61,709 nucleotides of DNA from Candidatus Bathyanammoxibius amoris (GCA_024451685.1 JAMXCW010000012.1:1-61709), one strand, 5' to 3'; shown: positions 17,172 to 26,515, counted from the first letter of the stretch. Made by a program: numbers and translations. The notes: generated from the letters alone by a model not told the origin.

Positions 17172-17621
17172 ATGTCGATTACAGTAGACGACGTAATTAA
17201 AGTGGCTATTGAAAAGGAAGAAAACGCCTACAACCTCTACCGTGGGATGTTGGACAAGATAAACGATCCCGGCGCCAAGGCCATGGTGTCCAAGCTTGCC
17301 GAAGAGGAGCGCTCGCATAAGAATGCCCTGGAAAGGCTGGATCTAAAAAAACTGCAGAAACTGGGGTCTAAAAAGGTAGAAGACCTGAAGATTGTAGAAT
17401 ACCTGCAGGACAGAGTGATTACCGACACGTCCAGCCTGCAGGACGTGCTGGTCTTTGCCATGAAGCGCGAGAAAGAGGCGCATGAGTTCTACAGCAGGTT
17501 CGCAAGCGAGATGCCCGACCTGGAGGTCAAGAATATCCTGGAGGCGCTGGCGCAGGAAGAGCTGAAACACAAGAGAGATTTAGAGGTCTTTTACGACGAC
17601 GTCATATACCAGGAAGACTAG
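17172..17621 (+). CDS. Ferritin-like diiron protein (rubrerythrin-type, without rubredoxin domain)
   Basis: The 149-residue protein is a four-helix bundle with duplicated diiron ligands. KEENAYNLY and EEERSH are in the first half, and KREKEAHEFY and QEELKHKRD in the second. It lacks the CxxC rubredoxin tail. Such proteins store iron or detoxify peroxide in anaerobes. That would suit an anammox cell, which needs much iron for its cytochromes. AGGAAGG lies upstream of the ATG. It has its own spacer with a long inverted repeat and is divergent from pyrD. Confidence 0.85.
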   Translation: MSITVDDVIKVAIEKEENAYNLYRGMLDKINDPGAKAMVSKLAEEERSHKNALERLDLKKLQKLGSKKVEDLKIVEYLQDRVITDTSSLQDVLVFAMKREKEAHEFYSRFASEMPDLEVKNILEALAQEELKHKRDLEVFYDDVIYQED

Positions 17622-17631
17622 ACTCGCGTCA

Positions 17632-18396
17632 TCACTGTATTGAAAACCCGCCGTCCACAAATATTGTCTGTCCGGTTATATAATCAGACCCGCTCGCGGA
17701 CAGGAAGACCACCGTGCCTACAAGGTCTGAAGGTTGTCCGAGCCTTTTCATGGGGACCTTGCTCTCCAGCGCCTTTCTGACCTTTGCGTCTTCAAGCATT
17801 TTTCTGGTAATCTCCGTCTCCATCGTCCCGGGTGCTATGGCGTTTACGTTGATGTTGTACCTGGCCCATTCCACGGCCAGCGCGCGAGTAAGCTGGATAA
17901 CACCCCCCTTGCTCGCACAATAAGCGGATGCATTCCTTGCGCCGAGGGCGCCCATGGCCGCCGCCATGTTTACAACCTTCCCCCTCTGTCGCTCTATCAT
18001 GTGCCTGCCAACGGCCCTGCAACATAGATAGGTGCTTGTCAGATTGGTGTTAATCAGCCTGAACCAGTCCTCGACCGCCGACTCCACTATGGGCTGCCCC
18101 ATGTACGTCCCCACGTTGTTGACCAGGACGTCAATCTTTTTGAACTTCGCAAGGGTTTTTTTGACCACCTTCTCAACGTCCTCAGGTATGGTAACGTCGG
18201 CCGCTATCGTAAGCGTCCGCGCGCCGATGTCCGAGACCTCCTTCTCGGCCTCTGCCAGCTTAACGGGCCCGCGGGCCACCATCACTATATCGGCACCCGC
18301 CTCTGCCAGTCCCATGGCCATACTCTTGCCAAGGCCCTGGCTCGCGCCGGTTACCACGGCCACATGGCCCCTCAATTCAAACTGTTCCATGCACAT
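17632..18396 (-). CDS. Short-chain dehydrogenase/reductase (SDR), catalytic serine apparently replaced
   Basis: The 254-residue Rossmann protein has TGASQGLGKSMA for cofactor binding, NNVGTY, and YCASKGG with the active Tyr and Lys. It ends in GQTIFVDGGFS, typical of FabG- or gluconate-5-dehydrogenase-like enzymes. Thirteen residues before the catalytic tyrosine, where classical SDRs have serine, it has alanine (in NMAAAMGAL). Activity may therefore be reduced or different. The substrate is unknown. It ends 10 bases from the convergent ferritin-like gene, and its start is close to the stop of the monoheme cytochrome gene. Confidence 0.85.
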   Translation of the reverse strand: MCMEQFELRGHVAVVTGASQGLGKSMAMGLAEAGADIVMVARGPVKLAEAEKEVSDIGARTLTIAADVTIPEDVEKVVKKTLAKFKKIDVLVNNVGTYMGQPIVESAVEDWFRLINTNLTSTYLCCRAVGRHMIERQRGKVVNMAAAMGALGARNASAYCASKGGVIQLTRALAVEWARYNINVNAIAPGTMETEITRKMLEDAKVRKALESKVPMKRLGQPSDLVGTVVFLSASGSDYITGQTIFVDGGFSIQ

Positions 18397-18415
18397 AGCT
18401 TATATGCTCCAGTAC

Positions 18416-18778
18416 CTATCTTGACGGAAACCCGCGGACGTAGACTACAACGGCTTTCATCTCTTCTCCGTTCATCTTCTCCTTAAAGGAGAACATCCTG
18501 CCCGGAGAGCCGTTCGTTATCTGCTCTATCATCCGTTCGTCCGTTGTTCGTTTCTGCCACTCGGGGTCATTGAAATCCGGGAACTCTATGCCCTCCGCCA
18601 TTGCTGCCAGCCCTTTTCCCAGGTCCGTACCCCTGCCGTCCACACCATGGCAGGGCGTGCAGTGCTCCTTGTAAAGGGCCTTCGCATCTATTTCAGCCCC
18701 AACAACAACCATTGCCGGACACAGAAACATGACAATACAACATAATATACTCGTTACCGCAGTCAGGATATCTTTCAT
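18416..18778 (-). CDS. Small exported monoheme cytochrome c
   Basis: The 120-residue protein starts at 18778 with a signal peptide ending near VVVGA. One heme motif, CTPCH, follows in the class-I context LYKEHCTPCHGVDGRGTDLGKGL. A methionine near the C-terminus (SFKEKMNGEEM) is a likely sixth ligand. It would act as a soluble electron carrier outside the cytoplasm, possibly in the anammoxosome. The ATG at 18778 has GGGA about 10 bases upstream, better spaced than the ATG at 18787. It may be transcribed together with the SDR gene. Confidence 0.9.
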   Translation of the reverse strand: MKDILTAVTSILCCIVMFLCPAMVVVGAEIDAKALYKEHCTPCHGVDGRGTDLGKGLAAMAEGIEFPDFNDPEWQKRTTDERMIEQITNGSPGRMFSFKEKMNGEEMKAVVVYVRGFPSR

Positions 18779-18866
18779 AATCGTCATTCCCTACTAAAAG
18801 ACAGACAAATATACAGGCTGGCAACAAAATGCTAGCAGGAAACGCAACCAAAATCAACTTAAAGAC

Positions 18867-18894
18867 TTGCGGAGATGCCTTTATCTGCTACAAT
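18867..18894 (+). promoter_or_regulatory. Candidate promoter of the flippase-like gene
   Basis: TTGCGG (18867-18872), a 16-bp spacer and TACAAT (18889-18894) form a plausible sigma-70 promoter. Transcription would start near 18901, so translation must use the ATG at 18920 rather than the one at 18875. Confidence 0.5.
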
Positions 18895-18919
18895 TCTCTA
18901 CTATTGGAGAACAAACTAC

Positions 18920-19984
18920 ATGACTGTTAGCAAAAAAGGCCTCTGGATACTTGTCGGCCTGTTTATAAGCGGTATCTGCCTCTGGCTCTTCCTGAAGGAA
19001 ATAGACTGGGAAGAGTTGTCCCGCGCGCTGCATGAGGCAAATTATATATACGTAATTCCCGTTGTGCTGCTTACCGTTTTGACTTACCTGGTAAGGACCG
19101 CCCGCTGGGAGCTTCTCATACTACCGCTCAAGAAGGTGTCTTTTACAAACGTCTTTTCCGCCATAACTATAGGGTTTATGTCAAACCACCTCTTGCCCGC
19201 CAGGGCGGGTGAAATCATCAGATGCGTCGTCCTCAGCAGGAGCGAAAAAATGAGGGCAACGGGGATCTTTGCCACGGTGGTAATGGAAAGGCTCCTGGAT
19301 TCCGTGAGCCTGATCATCTTTGCCACAGTGGTGATTGCTATTATCTCGCCCCATGGTGGAGGAGTCAACCCCATTAACGATGAAACCCACCTGTTCAGTC
19401 AGTTAAAAGAGGGTATCTGGGTGCTGGCAGGAGTAAGTTTTGTTACCGTAGTTTTTCTCGTCTTGTTGGACGTTTACTCTCAAAAGGCTCTCGACCTTAC
19501 TGATAGACTGTTCTTTTTCGTGCCACACGCCATCAAGGACAAGATACGGCACCTCCTCGAGTCCTTTGTGCAAGGTTTGAAGGTCCTGAAAAATATAAGG
19601 CAGGTCCTCTGGTTAACCTTTCTCTCCTTCAGCGTGTGGATCTTGTTTGCGGTAGCAATGGTGGTACTTGGCTACTCATTCGGGATACAAATTCCCTTTG
19701 CGGGGATGTGTTTCGTACTCGTGTGCATTTCACTGGCGGTTGCACTTCCACAGGCGCCCGCCTATATCGGGGTTTTTCACCTTGCCGTCCAAAAGAGTCT
19801 TGAACTCTTCCATGTAGCCCCAGCGGCCGCCCAGAGTTTTGCCATCGTTCTGTGGGGGATAAGCGTCTTCACCTCTATAGTCTTAGGGCTATTCTTTCTC
19901 TGGAGGGAGGGCCTGAGCTTTGGCCAGATCGTAAAGGCACAGGAGGTCTCCGACAACAATACTACTGCAAAGGAACCGTCCTGA
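18920..19984 (+). CDS. Flippase-like membrane protein (lysylphosphatidylglycerol synthase TM-domain family)
   Basis: The 354-residue protein has about eight helices and matches the LPG-synthase transmembrane/UPF0104 family. Its blocks include RTARWELLI, NHLLPARAGEIIRCVVLSR and ATVVMERLLDS, with LPQAPAYIGVFHLAVQKSLELF near the end. Members lacking the catalytic lysyl-transfer domain are thought to move or modify lipids. GGAGA lies 10 bases before the ATG. It is convergent with the rhomboid gene. Confidence 0.85.
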   Translation: MTVSKKGLWILVGLFISGICLWLFLKEIDWEELSRALHEANYIYVIPVVLLTVLTYLVRTARWELLILPLKKVSFTNVFSAITIGFMSNHLLPARAGEIIRCVVLSRSEKMRATGIFATVVMERLLDSVSLIIFATVVIAIISPHGGGVNPINDETHLFSQLKEGIWVLAGVSFVTVVFLVLLDVYSQKALDLTDRLFFFVPHAIKDKIRHLLESFVQGLKVLKNIRQVLWLTFLSFSVWILFAVAMVVLGYSFGIQIPFAGMCFVLVCISLAVALPQAPAYIGVFHLAVQKSLELFHVAPAAAQSFAIVLWGISVFTSIVLGLFFLWREGLSFGQIVKAQEVSDNNTTAKEPS

Positions 19985-20001
19985 CGAGCTGCCGCCCTAT
20001 A

Positions 20002-20706
20002 TCATCCGGCCTCTGCCGTTGACGGTCGAGTTTTTTCCAGTACGCGCATGATAACCATACCCGCGAAGAACCCGCCTATGTGCGCCCCCCATGCAATCCC
20101 ACCTCCGGCGTCCGCAGCCGCGGTGAAGGCCACAACACCACTGAAGAACTGAATAACGAACCAAAAACCCAGGACAGCCAGAGCCGGCAGTTCAACCACC
20201 GTCCAGATAAATAAGATAGGAATAATGCACAACACCCTGGCCCCGGGGAAGGTAATTATGTACGCACCCAGAACGCCCGCTATAGCGCCGCTCGCCCCGA
20301 TGCAGGGGATGACGGCCACGGGGCTTGCCGCCACGTGAACCACGCCACCGATGACACCGCATGCGAGATAAAACGCCAGAAACCTGAAGTGCCCCAGCCT
20401 GTCCTCCACGTTGTCCCCAAATACCCACAGGTATAACATATTCCCTGCGATGTGGATTAGCCCGCCGTGCAGGAACATGCTTGTTACAAACGGAAGGAAG
20501 GTGGCCGTGATGAGTGAGGGGTCGCGGCTGAGATGGTTTAGAAAGAAGACGACTTTTGACGGCACAACACCGTAGTGGAGGATCAGGTCCTCAACGGCGC
20601 TTCCCAGCGCCATCTCATAGGCAAAGACCATTCCGTTGAGAATGATGATAGATACAGTAACGTACGGGTACGTACCGGTGGGATTATCGTCCCTGAAAGG
20701 TATCAC
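20002..20706 (-). CDS. Rhomboid-family intramembrane serine protease
   Basis: The 234-residue protein has six helices. It carries the rhomboid fold markers SMFLHGGLIHIAGNMLYLWVFG, the serine motif GASGAIAG and the catalytic histidine in WGAHIGGFFAG. It begins MIPFRDDNPT, typical of bacterial rhomboids of this subgroup. It would cleave membrane-protein substrates within the bilayer; its substrates are unknown. It lies 27 bases downstream of the amidase gene, so the two could share a transcript. Confidence 0.93.
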   Translation of the reverse strand: MIPFRDDNPTGTYPYVTVSIIILNGMVFAYEMALGSAVEDLILHYGVVPSKVVFFLNHLSRDPSLITATFLPFVTSMFLHGGLIHIAGNMLYLWVFGDNVEDRLGHFRFLAFYLACGVIGGVVHVAASPVAVIPCIGASGAIAGVLGAYIITFPGARVLCIIPILFIWTVVELPALAVLGFWFVIQFFSGVVAFTAAADAGGGIAWGAHIGGFFAGMVIMRVLEKTRPSTAEAG

Positions 20707-20733
20707 AACAACTACCAGCCCTTCATGAATAAG

Positions 20734-21342
20734 CTAGCGGGGAAGGTTGACAAGCAGTTCATAGTAGGGAAAGCCGCTGCCGGGACACTGTGTGTCCCGC
20801 ATGTGCCGGTGCAATATCACGTTCTCTGAGGGTATGTCGCAAAGCCCCTGAAGCTCCGCAACCAGTTCCGCCAGGCTCTCCATCTGGTCTTTTGTGGGGC
20901 TTCCCGCCTCGAAATCGCCAACAAGGCATACCCCTATACCATGCTGATTATATTCTGCAGACCCTGCGTGGGCCCCGTCAATCTGCCCTGTCCACCTGTG
21001 CCCCGTCTCCACAAGACCGTTTCTCGAACCGTGTCCGTTACCAATAACGAAATGATAACCAAGCCCCCTGTCCCACCCCCTTTTGTTACGGTGAAATTTG
21101 TCGAAGCTGGCAGCACTTCCGGAGGGAGTCGCACTATGATGAACCACTATGTATTTCCACTTGTTTGGAACAACCTTCACCCGGGGCAGCTTGAGCTTGC
21201 GCGGTGCCCACTTTCTTTCCACCACGGGCTTCGGTATCGGCCTTACAACCGTGCTGGGCGGCGCCACCGTGCCGCACCCACTTACTATAATAATATACGC
21301 AACAAAAGAGGCCACAAGGACCCATCTGTTCCACCTGTCCAT
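20734..21342 (-). CDS. N-acetylmuramoyl-L-alanine amidase lipoprotein (amidase_2/PGRP-like)
   Basis: The 202-residue product has a lipoprotein signal with lipobox VSGC. The mature part holds a zinc amidase domain: VVHHSAT, YHFVIGNG, GICLVGD-like GVCLVGD, and HRHMRDTQCPGSGFP with the second histidine and cysteine ligands. It would cut the lactyl-alanine bond of peptidoglycan. Its presence fits the peptidoglycan now known in anammox planctomycetes. The start at 21342 has AGGA at 7 bases. It begins 57 bases after the end of dtd, and the amidase, dtd and rhomboid genes all lie on the minus strand. Confidence 0.9.
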   Translation of the reverse strand: MDRWNRWVLVASFVAYIIIVSGCGTVAPPSTVVRPIPKPVVERKWAPRKLKLPRVKVVPNKWKYIVVHHSATPSGSAASFDKFHRNKRGWDRGLGYHFVIGNGHGSRNGLVETGHRWTGQIDGAHAGSAEYNQHGIGVCLVGDFEAGSPTKDQMESLAELVAELQGLCDIPSENVILHRHMRDTQCPGSGFPYYELLVNLPR

Positions 21343-21399
21343 AAACATTCCTGTATGACAAGACGTATCTGCAGATTTTTGCATATAACTCACATCCAC

Positions 21400-21849
21400 C
21401 TAGAATTGTTTCTTACTGTCCAGCAGGATAGTGACCGGCCCATCATTGGCCAGTTCCACAAGCATTTTGTCCTGAAACCTCCCTTCCACCACGGGTACCC
21501 CCACCTGCCGAAGGCGCTCGACAACCAGGTTGTACAACTTTTCGGCCTTTTCAGGCACCGCCGCATTAACAAAGGACGGCCGTCTCCCCTTTCGGCTGTC
21601 GCCGTAGAGGGTAAACTGTGAAACCACCAACACCCCTCCGCCTGTCTCCTTCAGAGAAAGGTTCATCTTCCCCCGGTCGTCCTCAAAGACCCTGAGCCCG
21701 CAAACCTTTGCCGCCATATATTCTGCGTCTTCCTCGGTGTCGTCCTTCCCCACACCAACAAGGACCGCAAGGCCGTGGCCGATCTCACCGACAACGTCCC
21801 CCTTAACCTTCACCCTGGCATATTTTACCCGCTGAACCACTGCCCGCAT
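21400..21849 (-). CDS. dtd: D-aminoacyl-tRNA deacylase
   Basis: This enzyme recycles D-aminoacyl-tRNA by removing D-amino acids. The 149-residue length is exactly normal. It starts [13 protein letters not shown] and contains [17 protein letters not shown] and [11 protein letters not shown], the two signature motifs (SQFTLyG and the GPVT cross-subunit loop). I chose the ATG at 21849 because residues upstream of it do not fit the family. Confidence 0.96.
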   Translation of the reverse strand: MRAVVQRVKYARVKVKGDVVGEIGHGLAVLVGVGKDDTEEDAEYMAAKVCGLRVFEDDRGKMNLSLKETGGGVLVVSQFTLYGDSRKGRRPSFVNAAVPEKAEKLYNLVVERLRQVGVPVVEGRFQDKMLVELANDGPVTILLDSKKQF

Positions 21850-22281
21850 GAGGATAAATTCTTCCGTATGTTCGTTACACAAATCTTACCCGCGTATGTC
21901 ATGACCACACCATGACCGTTAACAACAATGAATCTTACATGATATTAGAGCAGAGTAAACTCTGCCGCTACAATATTTATTAGTGTACAGCATCTTCTGG
22001 CCCTCAGTGAAAGCCTGTAAAATTATAAAACCCCCTCATTCTTCCGGTCAAGGAAATTATGACCCTCAATCGTGCCATATTATAGACGATAAAGTACCGC
22101 CGCTCCGTGCGAGGTTCATTTCCCCCCCCCCCCTTCCCTGCGACTAAGCAACGCAGGGCGTCACGCCCCCTGACGAATAAGGGTCGGCATCTACTGTTTG
22201 ACAAAACGCGTAACAGTTGTTAAACTTGCCCTGTCGTAACTCACCAGCTCGGCTTATACTTATAACAGCAGGATTAAGATT
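21850..22281. other. Divergent spacer between dtd and the SpoIVB-like gene
   Basis: It contains a half-copy of the hairpin repeat family (GCAGAGT/ACTCTGC followed by CGCTACAA, 21949-21973). It also has a run of 12 C at 22122-22133 and a candidate promoter (22198-22226). No gene is visible. Confidence 0.5.
22198..22226 (+). promoter_or_regulatory. Candidate promoter of the SpoIVB-like/propeller operon
   Basis: TTGACA (22198-22203) is followed after 17 bp by TAAACT (22221-22226). Transcription would start about 50 bases before the ATG at 22282. Confidence 0.5.
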
Positions 22282-24093
22282 ATGCCTCTCAGATATTTGC
22301 CCGGTATCCTCCTTTTACTACTGGCAATTCCAACGGCTGCCAGCACCCCTGCTGCCGGCGAGGTTCAGAAGGCTGTTGTTCCGGTACTCGGCGTGGAAGA
22401 ACTGAGAGCCGGCATGACGGGCTATGGAAAGACCGTCTTCAAGGGCGACAGGATTAGCACGTTCGACGTAGAGATACTCGGCGTCCTAAAGAACTGGGAG
22501 GCCAAGACGGACATGATACTGATAAAGATGTCCGGGGACCCCATCGACAATACAGGCATAATCTCCGGGATGAGCGGCAGTCCCGTATATATAGACAACA
22601 AGCTCATCGGCGCCGTGTCATACGGCTGGAGTTTCGCAAAGGAGGCGATTGCCGGGGTAACTCCGATAAAAGACATGCTCAACGTAATGAGCCTCAGCGC
22701 AGACCCGGCGAAGGCCGGTGAAGGGTCCCATCGCGCCGTTCGTCCATGGGAATCGTCCTTCTCCCTGCAGGAACCTACCGTAAAAGAGATGCTGTCAGAC
22801 ATGGGGAGTTCCGAGTCTCACCCCCTTCGTCTCGTGCCTATAAAGACGCCCCTCGTCGTTTCCGGCTTTGACCAGAGGGTTATAAAGGACATGACTCCTG
22901 TCCTGGAAAGGTATGGACTGTTTCCGGTTCAGGGCGGTGGAGGGGCATCTGGAACCGCGTACGCTTCGCCGGAGCTGGTACCGGGCGCGGCAGTGGCCGG
23001 CGTGCTTGCCTCCGGCGACATAAACGCCTCTGCCGTCGGCACTGTCACTTATCGCGATGGCAACAACATCCTGGCCTTCGGCCACCCCTTCATCCAGTCC
23101 GGCGAAACAGACATGCCCATGGCCGGCGCCTATGTATATGCCGTGGTGCCAAGCCAATCCACGTCGCTTAAAATAGCCGCCCCCACAAGGATTGTAGGAC
23201 GAATCACACAGGACAGAAAGACCGCGCTGGCCGGATGCATCGGCGAATTCGCAGACATGATACCATGTCACATCAGCGTAAAAGGCGCCCAAAACGTCGA
23301 ATATAATTTCAGCGTGATAAACGACAGGTCCCTGACGCAGACGCTCGTTCAGTGGGCCGCGGAAAGCGCGCTGTTAGCCACAGAGCGACAGACAGGGGAC
23401 AAGACCATAAAACTCCGCCTGTCCCTGCACGTAGACTGCATGGACAGACCCATAAAGATAGAAAACACGATGTACGAGCCCCATCCAACATGGTCCCCGG
23501 TATATTACATCACTCAACCCATCTCTTCTATAATGAACAATAACTTTCAGGACGTGAAGATAGAGAAGATAGACCTTGAAGCCGAGGTGTCGTCAGACCG
23601 CAAGGTGGCCCGAATACAAAGCATACACGTAGACAAAAAGCACATAAAGCCCGGAGAGACCGTCCGCGTAACAGTCACGATTAAACCATTCGGACATGAG
23701 CCTGTCACCACGACAATTCCGATACAGATACCGCCGGACACGGCCCCCCGCAGCAGTATAGTCCTAAACGTGTGCAGTTCAAACGCCAGCCAGGCTATAG
23801 AAAGGAGCAGGGCGCCTGACATATTTAATCCCTCTAGCTTCGAACATCTCGTAAACATCCTGGAAGGCACGGAACCCAACACTAACCTCATCGTGCGCGC
23901 CTTACTCCCAAAAAGAGGCATTACCTTTAAGGGTCAAAGGTTCCCCTCCCTACCTTCCTCACTGCTGAGCACCATGTCACATTCCAACCAGAGCGGTGTC
24001 AGCCGGTTAATGGACGAAGTGGTCTACCGGGAACCGGTCGAGTGGATACTTGCCGGCTCCAAGACACTCTACCTGTTCGTGGATGACGGTTGA
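22282..24093 (+). CDS. Exported SpoIVB-like serine peptidase (S55 family)
   Basis: The 603-residue protein has a signal peptide (LPGILLLLLAIPTAAS). An S55 domain follows, with ELRAGMTGYGKTVFKG, DPIDNTGIISGMSGSPVYIDNKLIGAVSYGW (the serine in GMSGSPV) and FGHPFIQSGETDMPMAGAYVY. This is a peptidase of the SpoIVB type, found in non-sporulating bacteria without a settled role. The C-terminal third looks like beta-rich domains with no named match. The stop TGA is followed one base later by the ATG of the next gene, so the pair is tightly linked. Confidence 0.85.
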   Translation: MPLRYLPGILLLLLAIPTAASTPAAGEVQKAVVPVLGVEELRAGMTGYGKTVFKGDRISTFDVEILGVLKNWEAKTDMILIKMSGDPIDNTGIISGMSGSPVYIDNKLIGAVSYGWSFAKEAIAGVTPIKDMLNVMSLSADPAKAGEGSHRAVRPWESSFSLQEPTVKEMLSDMGSSESHPLRLVPIKTPLVVSGFDQRVIKDMTPVLERYGLFPVQGGGGASGTAYASPELVPGAAVAGVLASGDINASAVGTVTYRDGNNILAFGHPFIQSGETDMPMAGAYVYAVVPSQSTSLKIAAPTRIVGRITQDRKTALAGCIGEFADMIPCHISVKGAQNVEYNFSVINDRSLTQTLVQWAAESALLATERQTGDKTIKLRLSLHVDCMDRPIKIENTMYEPHPTWSPVYYITQPISSIMNNNFQDVKIEKIDLEAEVSSDRKVARIQSIHVDKKHIKPGETVRVTVTIKPFGHEPVTTTIPIQIPPDTAPRSSIVLNVCSSNASQAIERSRAPDIFNPSSFEHLVNILEGTEPNTNLIVRALLPKRGITFKGQRFPSLPSSLLSTMSHSNQSGVSRLMDEVVYREPVEWILAGSKTLYLFVDDG

Positions 24094-24094
24094 T

Positions 24095-26377
24095 ATGAGA
24101 CCCCTGCACAGGCACCCGTTCAAACTGACCACAGGACACCTTTCATTCCTTGTAATGTCATTCCTTCTGGCAACATTCCTCCACGCCGTTGAGACCCGGG
24201 CCGTTTCCACCAAATTCTTGAAGGAATCCCCATCCACGGGCTTTGACGAAGGTGAAATGTCCAATACCTCCCTGACCGCGACGGTGATAAAATTATCTCC
24301 AAAAGTCACACGTATAGAAGGCATAAAGGAACAATACGTGTGGTGTCTCACGAAGGACGAGTACGGCAATCTTTACATAGGAACAGGCGACCCCGGCTCG
24401 GTATATAAAGTCTCCCCTACGGGCAATTTTTTCCTGCTCTACACCTTCCAGGAACCCTACGTGCAGTCCCTGGCAGTGAGTCCGGCCGGAGACATATTTG
24501 TCGGAACGGCACCCCAGGGCATTATTTACAAAATAACTCCCTGGAGAGACGTCGTTATGGTATGTGACCTCCCCGACTCCTATGTCTGGAAACTCCGGTT
24601 CGATAAGACAGGGAGGCTCTATGCGGCAACGGGTCCAGAGGGCAAGATATACACTATAGCCGACGATGGTGAGGCAAGCGTCTTTTTTGATTCTTCCCAG
24701 TCTCACATCCTTGACATGATTGTGGATGGAGAGGACAACCTGTATGCATGCAGTGAACCGGACGGGCTTGTCTACAAAATAACACCCGGCGGCAAAGCCT
24801 TCGTGGTATACGATGCGCAGGAAGGCGAGGTGCACTGTCTTGCCCTGGACGGTAAGGGTAATTTATACGCAGGGACGGCGTCCGGTGCGCGTCCGCAATT
24901 ACCCATGCTCCGCCAGCCTCCCGCCGCTCCATCTATCGGGCCGCTGCGGCCTATCGAGCCTGTCCCGCCGGTGGAGGTAGACGCCCTTCAGCAGGCACCG
25001 CTGCCCACACCTCAGCCTCTCCAAATACCGAGAGCAAGGCCGGGCTACAGACCTCCCCCCTATCCTGCCACCCCCAAGGCGAAAAACGTCGTCTATAAGA
25101 TTACGCCCGGCGGTGTCATTAAGAGGATTCCTTTGCGTAAGCCCGGGTTCATATTCGCACTCTCCGCAGACCCGGACAACAACGTCTATGTAGCAACGGG
25201 TGATAAGGCCGGGCTGTACCGGATAGACAAGGACGAGAATGTCAGCACCTTGCTCGAGGTAGAGGAGTCTCAGATCCTCTCCCTCTTATTCCTGAACAAG
25301 AAAGGGCTTTTTCTCGGCACCGGTAATAAGGGGTCTCTTTATCAACTCTCCCGGACGTATGCCGGGAAAGGTTTCTTCGTGTCATCTGCTTTTGACGCAA
25401 AGATTAATTCATCCTGGGGAAACGTCTCCTGGGACGTGGAGGTCCCCGAAGGCACAAACCTCACCATCGCCACACGAACCGGCAACAGCAAAAAGCCCGA
25501 CAACACCTGGAGTGAATGGTCTGCCGAGCTTGCGGCGCAGGCGAAAACGCAAAGCCCGTCATCCCGCTTCATACAATACCGTGCCAGTCTTTCTACCACC
25601 CTGCCCAACGCCACACCGACCCTGAAGAGCGTCTCTATAGCCTATCTGCCAACGAACCAGCCGCCGGAGATAATCTCATTATCCGTTGACTCACACGCCG
25701 TTCGCAAAGCCGCCCGTGCCAGGATGTATGGTCCCCGCCAAAGACCCGACAAGCCTCCAGGCCTGCGCAGGCCGGCCCCGGGACCCTCACAAAGAAGACC
25801 TTCCGACATGGCGAAACCACCGGGTGGCGGTTCCAAACTAATAAAATGGCAGGCGTCCGACCCCAACTATGACAACCTGAGCTTTACGCTCTATCACAAG
25901 GGCGTCAGGGAGAGAAACTGGAAGCTCTTGGAGGAAAAAACGACAAAGTCCTCTTTTGTATGGCAGACCACAAGGGTGCCGGATGGAGAATATCTTGTAA
26001 AACTTGTGGCCACAGATAACCCGGACAACCCGCCGGAAGTAAGCCTGACGGCCGAAAAGACCACCCAGCCCTTCATAATTGACAACACGCGGCCCCAGGT
26101 GAGCAGCCTTTCCGCCTCATACGCCGGAGACAATAACGTCGCCGTGACAGGCTCCTTCACTGACGATCTATCTGATATATCCAGGCTGGAATACTCCGTT
26201 GACGCCGCGGACTGGGTGGTTATATTCCCGGAGGACAAGATATTTGACGAAAGTGAGGAGTTTTTTCACTTTATCGTAGAAGGGCTTACCTTCGGAGAAC
26301 ACACCGTCGTGATAAATGCCACCGACAAAGAGGGAAATATCGGCAGCGGCAAGGTGTCGGTAGATCTCTGGGATTAG
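24095..26377 (+). CDS. Exported beta-propeller protein with proline-rich insert and C-terminal Ig/FN3-like part
   Basis: The 760-residue protein starts with a membrane-spanning or signal segment (LSFLVMSFLLATFLHAV). Five or more repeats of the type GNLYIGTGDPGSVYKVSPTG form a propeller from about residue 75. A proline-rich stretch (about 270-330) interrupts it before two further repeats. A further beta region (about 430-520) precedes a second Pro/Arg-rich linker. The end resembles FN3/Ig domains (PDGEYLVKLVATDNPDNPP, FGEHTVVINATDKEGNIGS). It may be a binding partner or scaffold for the peptidase encoded just upstream. I do not recognise a named family for the whole chain. Confidence 0.75.
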   Translation: MRPLHRHPFKLTTGHLSFLVMSFLLATFLHAVETRAVSTKFLKESPSTGFDEGEMSNTSLTATVIKLSPKVTRIEGIKEQYVWCLTKDEYGNLYIGTGDPGSVYKVSPTGNFFLLYTFQEPYVQSLAVSPAGDIFVGTAPQGIIYKITPWRDVVMVCDLPDSYVWKLRFDKTGRLYAATGPEGKIYTIADDGEASVFFDSSQSHILDMIVDGEDNLYACSEPDGLVYKITPGGKAFVVYDAQEGEVHCLALDGKGNLYAGTASGARPQLPMLRQPPAAPSIGPLRPIEPVPPVEVDALQQAPLPTPQPLQIPRARPGYRPPPYPATPKAKNVVYKITPGGVIKRIPLRKPGFIFALSADPDNNVYVATGDKAGLYRIDKDENVSTLLEVEESQILSLLFLNKKGLFLGTGNKGSLYQLSRTYAGKGFFVSSAFDAKINSSWGNVSWDVEVPEGTNLTIATRTGNSKKPDNTWSEWSAELAAQAKTQSPSSRFIQYRASLSTTLPNATPTLKSVSIAYLPTNQPPEIISLSVDSHAVRKAARARMYGPRQRPDKPPGLRRPAPGPSQRRPSDMAKPPGGGSKLIKWQASDPNYDNLSFTLYHKGVRERNWKLLEEKTTKSSFVWQTTRVPDGEYLVKLVATDNPDNPPEVSLTAEKTTQPFIIDNTRPQVSSLSASYAGDNNVAVTGSFTDDLSDISRLEYSVDAADWVVIFPEDKIFDESEEFFHFIVEGLTFGEHTVVINATDKEGNIGSGKVSVDLWD

Positions 26378-26458
26378 ACTAAAGAAGGGGAAATCCCACC
26401 CGCGCCCTTCTTGTATGACCTGTAATTGGTCAGGCAAACTACACAATAATCAATGAAA

Positions 26459-26491
26459 TAAGGGCACCCTGATTGAGACAGGGTGCCCTTA
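26459..26491. terminator. Bidirectional hairpin terminator
   Basis: TAAGGGCACCCTG and CAGGGTGCCCTTA form a perfect 13-bp stem around ATTGAGA. It lies between the convergent propeller and amt genes and could serve both. Confidence 0.8.
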
Positions 26492-26515
26492 TAATACTGA
26501 CTTCATTAACAGCCT

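Noticed and set aside
20941-21621. 226-codon plus-strand frame across the amidase and dtd genes
   Set aside because: It crosses two well-supported genes on the other strand and has no family match.
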